From Caldifarciminota bacterium (GTDB lineage: Bacteria; Hydrothermota; Hydrothermia; B15-G9; WFZT01), in contig JALXCE010000192.1 in NCBI GenBank assembly GCA_026991055.1, forward strand, positions 1-5,698: a stretch of DNA of 5,698 nucleotides, in the 5' to 3' direction. The notes beneath the pieces were generated by a model that had not been told where the DNA came from, did not search any database, and saw nothing but the letters and a program-made list of their open reading frames with translations. Below are positions 1 to 5,698 of the stretch, piece after piece. The position numbers and the translations under genes are program-made. Within the stretch, counting starts at the first letter, position 1. The number at the start of each line of letters is the position of its first letter.

Positions 1-705
1 GTGGTGATGATGCCATACAATCCACCATTCTATGCCGAGCATATCGAAAAGTACGGTTTTAGAAAGGCAAAAGACCTCTTAGCATACATAATCAATGTTG
101 ACGACAAGTTCATAGCCTTTACCGACAGGTTGAAGAGGAGACTCAAGCCCCTCGCAGAAAAGGCAATGAAAAACGGTTTTACCATAAGGAATGTTAACTT
201 TAAAAAGGTGGAAGAGGAAATTCCGCGTTTACGCGATATATACAACAACGCGTGGGAAAAGAACTGGGGATTCGTCCCTATGACCGACAAAGAGTTCGAG
301 CACCTTGCCCTTGATCTTAAGCAAATAGCCATACCAGAGCTTACAAAAATCGTTGAATACAAAGGTGACCCCGCCGCATTTGGGCTCCTCATCCCTGATG
401 TAAATCAGATTTTGAGGAAGATTAGAGGGAAACTTTTCCCATTTGGCATCTTCAGACTTTTCTTTGAATTTAAGAAAATCGATGGCCTTCGTTTAATAGC
501 CCTTGGAATCAAAAAAGGTTATAGAAAAAGAGGGGCTGATTCTTTGATGTATTATAGATTTCTTGAAGACGGCCTCAAAATCAGAAAATGGAGCTACTGC
601 GAGGTTTCCTGGCTACTTGAAGATAACTACCTCATCATCAGAGCCACCGAATTTATGGGTGGCAAAAAATACAAAACCTATAGATTATACGTAAAAAGTT
701 TATAA
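1..705 (+). CDS. GNAT-like N-acetyltransferase, 3' part (5' end outside window)
   Basis: The open frame enters from the left edge and ends at TAA 703-705, giving 234 visible residues. The text resembles the C-terminal two thirds of a family of roughly 370-390-residue GNAT-type proteins found in many bacteria. Recognisable blocks are MMPYNPPFY near residues 3-11, the IYNNAWEKNWGFVPMT block (residues 80-95), the LLIPDVNQ block (129-136), LFPFG (145-149), and the acetyl-CoA-loop-like GYRKRGADSL (173-182), followed by SWLLEDN and GGKKYKTYRLY near the end. The loop keeps Arg-x-x-Gly but has Asp where classical GNATs have Gly/Ala, which I recall as usual for this family. The GTG at position 1 is probably an internal Val codon, because relatives extend well upstream of the MMPYNPP block. 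No signal peptide or membrane segment is visible in this part, so it is probably cytosolic. The acceptor substrate is unknown. The family call rests on remembered sequence patterns, not on a search. Confidence 0.8.
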   Translation: MVMMPYNPPFYAEHIEKYGFRKAKDLLAYIINVDDKFIAFTDRLKRRLKPLAEKAMKNGFTIRNVNFKKVEEEIPRLRDIYNNAWEKNWGFVPMTDKEFEHLALDLKQIAIPELTKIVEYKGDPAAFGLLIPDVNQILRKIRGKLFPFGIFRLFFEFKKIDGLRLIALGIKKGYRKRGADSLMYYRFLEDGLKIRKWSYCEVSWLLEDNYLIIRATEFMGGKKYKTYRLYVKSL

Positions 706-710
706 ACTTT
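695..710. repeat. 16-bp perfect palindrome over the stop codon of the acetyltransferase gene
   Basis: AAAGTTTATAAACTTT is identical to its reverse complement. It covers the last codons and TAA stop of the acetyltransferase gene and ends 2 bp before the -35 box of the next gene. It could be an operator for the downstream promoter or a weak end-of-gene structure. It has no loop and no following T-tract, so it is a poor intrinsic terminator. AT-rich palindromes of this size can arise by chance, so the function is inferred only from position. Confidence 0.5.
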
Positions 711-712
711 CA

Positions 713-742
713 TTGACGTAAAAGTCTCAAAACTTTTATAAT
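713..742 (+). promoter_or_regulatory. sigma70-type promoter for the TPR-STAND ATPase gene
   Basis: TTGACG (713-718) and TATAAT (737-742) are separated by 18 bp; only one base departs from the bacterial consensus hexamers. Placing +1 seven bases after the last -10 base gives about position 749, only 3 nt before the ATG at 752. The AGG at 745-747 would then lie upstream of the transcript and could not serve as a ribosome binding site. The mRNA is therefore predicted to be leaderless or nearly so. The boxes are read directly; the start point is inferred. Confidence 0.75.
719..738. repeat. inverted repeat inside the promoter spacer (possible operator)
   Basis: TAAAAGT (719-725) and ACTTTTA (732-738) are exact reverse complements separated by 6 bp. 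The repeat fills the 18-bp spacer and runs into the -10 box, where a bound repressor would block RNA polymerase. It also echoes the upstream palindrome: GTAAAA begins at 691 and again at 718, a 27-bp offset, and an AAACTTT follows in each copy. The AT-rich composition makes chance a real alternative. Confidence 0.4.
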
Positions 743-751
743 TCAGGCGAA

Positions 752-3700
752 ATGGTAAAAGCTGATATATTGAAAAAAGCGCGGCAGTATGAATTAAAAG
801 GGAATTACAACGCCGCTATCGAAGAATACAAAAAGGTTATAGCCGAGAATCCCAACGATGCATCTATTTACAATATGCTTGGGGACCTATATGCAAAATC
901 GGGGGCAGTTGATGAAGCACTGAAAAGTTATGCTGAGGCTGCAAGAATTTACGAAAGTCAGGAACTTTACGAATACGCCATCGCCATCCTGAAAAAAGCC
1001 AAGAGGGTGATGCCAAAAGACCGCTACGTTTATTTCAAACTCGCCGATCTCTACCTCAAACAGGAAATGATCAGGGAATCTGAAGAGGTGATCAGGGAAT
1101 ATGTGGAAAAAGTCCGCGCAGGTGAAATTTTTATCAATAAGGAACAGCTTTACCACGACCTCGAGTATATTCTCAAAAACTTCGCAAAAGACGAAGAGAT
1201 GCTTCAAATAATCACGAGCATTGTTGAAGAAAAGCTAAAAGACAAATCCGGCTTTTACGAAAAATTGTTAATAAATATCGCCGAAAAATACGAGCAACTT
1301 GGAAAGATTGACAGGGCTCAGGAACTTTATAAAAAAATCCCAAAAGATAGCCCATTTTATAAGAAGATAAAAGTTAAGCTTGCAATAAGCTCCACTGTGG
1401 ATAAAGAAACGCTGAATGAAGCAATTAAGGAGCTTAAACAGAGAATTGTTGAATCTAATGGCACGATAAACGACTATCGGGAACTTATAACCCTTCTCGA
1501 GAAAAAGGGAGACCTTGAGGAGGCCTCGAAGTATTATACAGAACTTGCTGAACTCTATTACCGCTCCGGGGACCTGAAAAATGCCCTTCAAAGTCTTTTA
1601 AACGCCCTTGACAAAGACCCAAATAACAGCAGGGCACTCGAAGTGCTTGCAAGAATGATTCAGGAGAGACCTGAACTCCAATCCCGCGAATACGCCCACT
1701 ATCTTGTTGACCTCGCAAACCGGTACCTTGAACTCGGCAAAGTGGATGAGGCTATAAATTACCTCCGCATGGCTGCAGAAACCGGATACGACAGGGAGTC
1801 GCTCATCAGTTTTATGAAGATGCTCCAGGAATGCAAAACCCTTCTCTCTATAAAGTTCCGCGGAATGCCTCTGATTAAAAGGATGAAAAACTACCAGGGA
1901 GAAGACCCGGTTACAGGCTTTATGAATCCCTGCCAATTCTTTTCAATCGCAAATGAAGAAATGGCAAGGGCCATGCGAAGAAATGAAACCCTTACCTTCG
2001 CCATCCTCAATATCGAAGGATTTCAGAGTTTTATTGAATCCTACGGGGAGGACATTGCCACAAATGTAATTCAAACAATCGGGCTTGAGATAAAAAGCAG
2101 GTTAGGGGATGACATTGAAAGGGGGAACGTATTTGTCACCCGACTATACCAGGATGTTTTTCTTTTCCTTCATAAAAGTCCGTGTTTCAAACTTAAAAAA
2201 TATCTCGAACAACTCGTGGACGTCATTGAGAAAAAAGAGAGCATTCTTGGAGATTATTACGAAATTAAACTTGAAGCCGGCCTTATTGAGTATCCTAAAG
2301 AGGCAGGTGATTTTCGAGACGTCTTAAAGAGACTCGAATTTGTGCTGACAGAGATAAGTTTGAGAGCAGGGACTCACAGAAGAGACGTTTCTTCTCGAGT
2401 GGTTTGCCTCTCAAGCCTGTCCCAGGAGAGACAGGAATACCACATACCGGAATTTGTAAATAGAGAGAATGAACTTAATACACTGCTTGATATTTACGAG
2501 ACGGTTTCAGGAAAAGGGGTCGAAAAGATCGTCTTTATAAGGGGCCCTGTAGGAATCGGTAAGACAACCCTGCTTGAAGAATTTTTAAATAAAATTCAGG
2601 GCGACAAAAATACCTGGATATTTAAAACAAATCTCTCGGCCACCCAGACACCAGCGACAGCGAGTGCAATAGTTGGTTTAATTCGCGATTTCATTCAGGA
2701 CCCCACAAACCTGGAGCTTTTAAGCAGTATTGACGAAGTTCCTCCTGTCATCGCCGAGACCATTCCCCAGCTTGCAAAGAATGCAATTCCAGAAGAGGAA
2801 CTCGATGAAGATGAACGGAAACTCCGTCTTATAGGCTGGCTTGAGAAACTCGTTGAAATGTTTGTGGAAGCAGGGACCATTGTTATAGCAATTGACGACC
2901 TCGAGTACATTGATGACCTCTCTTACACCGTACTCACTCATCTTATCGCAACATACAAGTGGGCCAGAATCTTATTCGTTGGGACCTACTCAACCGAATC
3001 CCTTTCGGAAAAGGAAAAAGTGGAGAGTACATTTGATTATTTTGAAAAATCGAACCTGCTAAATATCATTGATCTTAAGCCTTTTACCCGCGAAAAAGTT
3101 CGTGAATACATTGAGGATTTCCTTCTTACCACATCAATTCCGGATGAACTGATCGAATTTGTAATAAAAGAGACATCCGCCATTCCGCTCTTTATGAAAG
3201 AATTGCTGAAATCATTGATTGAAAATGGTGAACTTCGGAAGAAAGGCGGCAAATGGGTCTGGGAAGGCAAGGGGGATGTCAAATTCACACCAGAGATTGA
3301 AAAGATTTTTGAAAGGAAAATCCAGAAAATAAGCGATGATATCCTATTCATTCTTGGCATTGCCTCAACCCTCGGGACAACCTTTTCATCAAGAGATATT
3401 GTCAAGGTTATCAAGAAAAATTCAGCCTTTAAATATAGCGGTGAAGATATAGATTCATACGTTAAAAAGAATCTCGAGCTATCCGCTCAGAACGGCTTTA
3501 TAAGGAAGCTAAAAGAAACCGAAGAGGGTGAGGTATTTTACCAGTTTATTAACGAAAGTATTAAAAATTTTGTCAGAAAAAAACTCCATGAAAAGCAGAC
3601 AGACGAGGCTTTGAGGAAGATTTACCAGACCTCTGCATCTGTCCTCGAGGAGAAGATGTTATACGGTGAGAAGGACCTGATGCCAGACGTGGCACTCAAC

Positions 3701-5506
3701 TATCTTAGAGCCGGAATCTATGACAAAGCACTGTACTATTTGATCTCCTCTGGCCAGTGGGCAGAAGTTAACGGCTCAATTAAGGACGCGCTTAAATTCT
3801 ACGACATGGCTCTGAGTGCCTACAACAAGCTGAAAGAAACGGAAAAAGCTCTGCCCGTACATGAATCTATTTACCTGAGAATCCTCGAAAACAAGGCAAG
3901 AATAAACATCGTGCTTTCAAGGTTTTCCGAAGCGGAGAGAGACGTAAGAGAAATTTTGAGTCAAAATGTGGATCAAACAGACAGGGCAAGATACATAAAT
4001 TTGCTTGCTGAAATTAAGTATGCAGCTGGCAATCTCTCGGAGGCTGATAAAGTCTTTAACCTTGCCATTACTGAGGCGCAGAAGGCAAGGAATATCCTCG
4101 AGGAAGGAAGGGCCCATCTCTTCAAAGCCAGAATTTACATTGACCTTGGCAAGCTATCTGCTGCTACAGAGGAGATAAAAAAGGCCACCAAACTCCTTTC
4201 ATCCACCCATGCGTATGATGAACTCATAGACATCTATCTTGTCACAGGAGTATTTTACCTGCAAATGGCAAAGCTGGACAAAGCCGAGAAATATTTCGTA
4301 GAAGGCTATAGAATTGCAAAAAGCCGTTCAAGAATCAGGCAGAAAATACTTGCAGTTATATACGGTGCAAGGATAAAGAGACTTAGAGGAGAGCTTGAGC
4401 TTGCCTTTGCCATGCTTTCTCAGGCCATGGACGAGGCCAAGAAACTGCTTGATCCCACTTTGATAGGACTGATTCTGAAGGAAGAAGCTATGTGCTACTT
4501 TTTTACAGGCGATATGAAAAATGCAATCTTCAGGCTTGAGAATGCTCAATCAAGACTCTCCAGCGCTCCAAATTCACTGCATTTCCTCGAGGTAAACCTT
4601 TATATGGCCCTCATTTACATCGTTGGAGGGTCATACACAAAAGCTTTCAAAACAATTACAGAGTTACAGAAATATCTTAACAGATGTGAGAGTTTCCCGA
4701 TTAAATTAAAAGCCTACGCCATAAGGGCCTTGCTCGACTTAATATTTCTCAATCCATTTGGCTCACTAAAAATAATAAGTGACTACCTTTTAAAGGCTTT
4801 CAAAAATCCCCAGCCGTTAAGAGAGCCAGCTCCATTTGTATTCAATGTTATTTCAACCATCCTTTTTGACCTTGAAAACTACGGAATGAATAAAAAGGTC
4901 CTCAAAATTTCGAGTGAGTACACAAAACCCTTCCCTATCTGCAACTGTATCAGAGAGATAATAACTGCAATAAACGACTTGATGCTTGGACATGTCACTA
5001 TCGATGATAAAGACCTATATGTCACTTACAAATCTATCATTCAAACCCTTGCGTTTCCGAAGATGCACTATCTTGAGTACACGGCTCTTCTAAGCAATCG
5101 GGCAGGTGATATAGATAAATGCAAAAAACGTTTCGGGGACCTTATCGAATTTTCTGAGAGTAACGGTTACTTCTTCTACGCACAGAGACAATTATTGCAC
5201 TTTGGGAAATGCCTTTTTGACAACAAAAAATACCAGGATGCTCTTAAAACATTTCAGGAGCTTCTATCACTCCTGAAGATTTCAAATTCCCTTTTCTTCG
5301 AATCTCTTGCCTACTTTTATATGATGAAATCCTACCTTGCCATGGGTAATAAAGAAAAAGCGGCCGAAATAAGGGATAAATTTACCGGTCTAATTGAAAA
5401 TCTTGAGAAAAGAGGAGAAAGACTGGAAGGGATAGACGAGTACTATAAAAATGCCCCAATCATTCAAGAATTTGTGGAGTTTAAAAAAATATTATCAAAT
5501 CTATGA
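752..5506 (+). CDS. TPR - degenerate GGDEF - STAND/AAA_16 ATPase - TPR signalling protein
   Basis: A complete 1584-residue protein with no signal peptide or membrane span visible, so probably cytosolic. Domains in order: TPR repeats at about residues 4-120 and 170-345; a GGDEF-fold domain at about 384-545 (DPVTGF entry motif at 385-390); a STAND-type P-loop ATPase at about 567-815 with FVNRE (568-572), Walker A GPVGIGKT (598-605) and Walker B VIAIDD (711-716) followed by LEYIDDLS; an IPLFMKELL block (811-819) matching the GNPLFLEEL region of COG3899-type ATPases; a winged-helix-like segment to about 945; and a TPR array from about 977 to 1550, less regular between about 1312 and 1475. The GGDEF signature reads YQDVF (466-470), so diguanylate cyclase activity is unlikely. 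No DNA-binding or catalytic output domain is recognised, which suggests a scaffold or nucleotide-driven switch acting through protein partners. The ATG is forced: the only upstream codons in frame run to a TAA at 719-721 with no other start codon. The input signal and partners are unknown. Confidence 0.88.
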   Translation: MVKADILKKARQYELKGNYNAAIEEYKKVIAENPNDASIYNMLGDLYAKSGAVDEALKSYAEAARIYESQELYEYAIAILKKAKRVMPKDRYVYFKLADLYLKQEMIRESEEVIREYVEKVRAGEIFINKEQLYHDLEYILKNFAKDEEMLQIITSIVEEKLKDKSGFYEKLLINIAEKYEQLGKIDRAQELYKKIPKDSPFYKKIKVKLAISSTVDKETLNEAIKELKQRIVESNGTINDYRELITLLEKKGDLEEASKYYTELAELYYRSGDLKNALQSLLNALDKDPNNSRALEVLARMIQERPELQSREYAHYLVDLANRYLELGKVDEAINYLRMAAETGYDRESLISFMKMLQECKTLLSIKFRGMPLIKRMKNYQGEDPVTGFMNPCQFFSIANEEMARAMRRNETLTFAILNIEGFQSFIESYGEDIATNVIQTIGLEIKSRLGDDIERGNVFVTRLYQDVFLFLHKSPCFKLKKYLEQLVDVIEKKESILGDYYEIKLEAGLIEYPKEAGDFRDVLKRLEFVLTEISLRAGTHRRDVSSRVVCLSSLSQERQEYHIPEFVNRENELNTLLDIYETVSGKGVEKIVFIRGPVGIGKTTLLEEFLNKIQGDKNTWIFKTNLSATQTPATASAIVGLIRDFIQDPTNLELLSSIDEVPPVIAETIPQLAKNAIPEEELDEDERKLRLIGWLEKLVEMFVEAGTIVIAIDDLEYIDDLSYTVLTHLIATYKWARILFVGTYSTESLSEKEKVESTFDYFEKSNLLNIIDLKPFTREKVREYIEDFLLTTSIPDELIEFVIKETSAIPLFMKELLKSLIENGELRKKGGKWVWEGKGDVKFTPEIEKIFERKIQKISDDILFILGIASTLGTTFSSRDIVKVIKKNSAFKYSGEDIDSYVKKNLELSAQNGFIRKLKETEEGEVFYQFINESIKNFVRKKLHEKQTDEALRKIYQTSASVLEEKMLYGEKDLMPDVALNYLRAGIYDKALYYLISSGQWAEVNGSIKDALKFYDMALSAYNKLKETEKALPVHESIYLRILENKARINIVLSRFSEAERDVREILSQNVDQTDRARYINLLAEIKYAAGNLSEADKVFNLAITEAQKARNILEEGRAHLFKARIYIDLGKLSAATEEIKKATKLLSSTHAYDELIDIYLVTGVFYLQMAKLDKAEKYFVEGYRIAKSRSRIRQKILAVIYGARIKRLRGELELAFAMLSQAMDEAKKLLDPTLIGLILKEEAMCYFFTGDMKNAIFRLENAQSRLSSAPNSLHFLEVNLYMALIYIVGGSYTKAFKTITELQKYLNRCESFPIKLKAYAIRALLDLIFLNPFGSLKIISDYLLKAFKNPQPLREPAPFVFNVISTILFDLENYGMNKKVLKISSEYTKPFPICNCIREIITAINDLMLGHVTIDDKDLYVTYKSIIQTLAFPKMHYLEYTALLSNRAGDIDKCKKRFGDLIEFSESNGYFFYAQRQLLHFGKCLFDNKKYQDALKTFQELLSLLKISNSLFFESLAYFYMMKSYLAMGNKEKAAEIRDKFTGLIENLEKRGERLEGIDEYYKNAPIIQEFVEFKKILSNL

Positions 5507-5511
5507 CCTAT

Positions 5512-5541
5512 TTGACATCCCGGAAATTCAACAGTTATAAT
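5512..5541 (+). promoter_or_regulatory. consensus sigma70-type promoter for the polyprenyl synthase gene
   Basis: TTGACA (5512-5517) and TATAAT (5536-5541) both match the bacterial consensus exactly and are 18 bp apart. The predicted +1 is near 5548, about 5 nt before the ATG at 5553. TAGTCCGACCT between the -10 box and the ATG contains no Shine-Dalgarno-like stretch. The start is again predicted leaderless or nearly so. The layout copies that of the promoter at 713-742, which strengthens both calls. Confidence 0.8.
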
Positions 5542-5552
5542 TAGTCCGACCT

Positions 5553-5698
5553 ATGAAAGTTGATAAGCTCCTCGAACAGGTATATGAACCTATTCTGCCT
5601 TCTCTACACAAAGTAGAGGAAGAGATTGTTAATAGACTGTCCATTGATTACGATTTCCCTCTTAAAAAATACATTTCAATGGGCAAAAGATTAAGGCC
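5553..5698 (+). CDS. polyprenyl diphosphate synthase, 5' part (runs off right edge)
   Basis: The first 48 complete codons of a gene truncated by the window edge. The protein starts MKVDKLLEQVYEPILPSL and reaches SMGKRLRP (the final Pro codon is cut after CC). Gly-Lys-Arg-Leu-Arg-Pro after about 40 residues is the hallmark first block of trans-polyprenyl synthases (IspA/IspB/GGPP synthase type), where Lys and Arg bind the isopentenyl diphosphate. These enzymes condense isopentenyl diphosphate with allylic diphosphates in isoprenoid, quinone or lipid-carrier synthesis. Met stands where many relatives have a first Gly (GGKRLRP). The two Asp-rich catalytic motifs lie beyond the window, so chain length and exact substrate cannot be told. 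The ATG is forced by an in-frame TAA at 5538-5540 with no start codon between. The gene has its own promoter, so it need not be co-transcribed with the large ATPase gene upstream. Confidence 0.85.
   Translation, partial: MKVDKLLEQVYEPILPSLHKVEEEIVNRLSIDYDFPLKKYISMGKRLR

Noticed and set aside
1..3. GTG at position 1 as the true start codon of the acetyltransferase gene
   Set aside because: The conserved MMPYNPP block is internal in the relatives I recall, and the frame is open to the window edge, so the gene most likely starts upstream.
30..392. 120-residue open frame on the minus strand inside the acetyltransferase gene
   Set aside because: It lies fully opposite a well-supported conserved coding frame, and its translation (Ser/Phe-rich, low complexity) looks like an antisense shadow. 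No promoter or ribosome binding site supports it.
695..718. Intrinsic terminator for the acetyltransferase gene
   Set aside because: The palindrome is almost all A/T, has no loop, and is followed by CATTGACG rather than a T-tract; a weak structure at best.
1068..1100. 12-bp direct repeat TGATCAGGGAAT at 1068-1079 and 1089-1100
   Set aside because: The two copies are 21 bp (7 codons) apart in the same frame and encode the repeated helix text IRE; this is explained by helical TPR coding rather than a DNA-level element.
887..4549. Several 66-125-residue open frames on the minus strand (and one of 72 residues on the plus strand at 2109-2327) inside the large gene
   Set aside because: The 1584-residue frame has continuous domain content throughout, so these are shadows in other frames with no recognisable protein features.
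5503..5544. Tiny open frame starting at ATG 5503, overlapping the stop of the large gene as ATGA
   Set aside because: It encodes only 13 residues (MTYLTSRKFNSYN), and its whole length is taken up by the -35 and -10 boxes of the next gene, so the overlap is likely coincidental.

Overview
The window suggests a bacterium rather than an archaeon. Both intergenic gaps carry near-perfect sigma70-type -35/-10 boxes. The proteins are rich in Lys, Glu and Ile and the DNA is moderately AT-rich, which would fit a thermophile or a member of a deep-branching candidate phylum (WOR-3/Hydrothermae-like lineages come to mind). This taxonomic guess comes from general impression only and is low confidence.

Layout: three genes, all on the + strand, fill almost the whole window. 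(1) Positions 1-705 hold the 3' part of a GNAT-type N-acetyltransferase-like gene; its 5' end lies outside the window. (2) Positions 752-5506 hold one complete 1584-residue protein of modular signalling type: N-terminal TPR repeats, a GGDEF-fold domain whose signature is eroded (YQDVF in place of GGDEF), a STAND/AAA_16-type ATPase with intact Walker A and Walker B, a winged-helix-like segment, and a long C-terminal TPR array. (3) From 5553 to the window edge is the start of a polyprenyl (isoprenoid) diphosphate synthase, ending just at its first hallmark motif (GKRLRP). The three genes show no obvious shared pathway.

The two intergenic gaps are both exactly 46 bp and are built alike: stop codon, -35 box 5-7 bp later, an 18-bp spacer, TATAAT, then ATG only 9-11 bp after the -10 box. 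The predicted transcription starts therefore fall 3-5 nt before the ATG, and neither gene would have a usable Shine-Dalgarno sequence in its mRNA. In-frame stops just upstream force both starts, so both transcripts look leaderless or nearly so, and each gene looks separately transcribed despite the tight packing. The first gap also holds a 16-bp perfect palindrome over the stop codon of gene 1 and a second inverted repeat filling the spacer of the gene 2 promoter.

The most interesting items are the large TPR-pseudoGGDEF-STAND-TPR protein, which looks like a signalling scaffold or switch whose cyclase-like module has lost its catalytic signature, and the twin leaderless promoters. I see no CRISPR array, RNA gene, mobile element or convincing intrinsic terminator.
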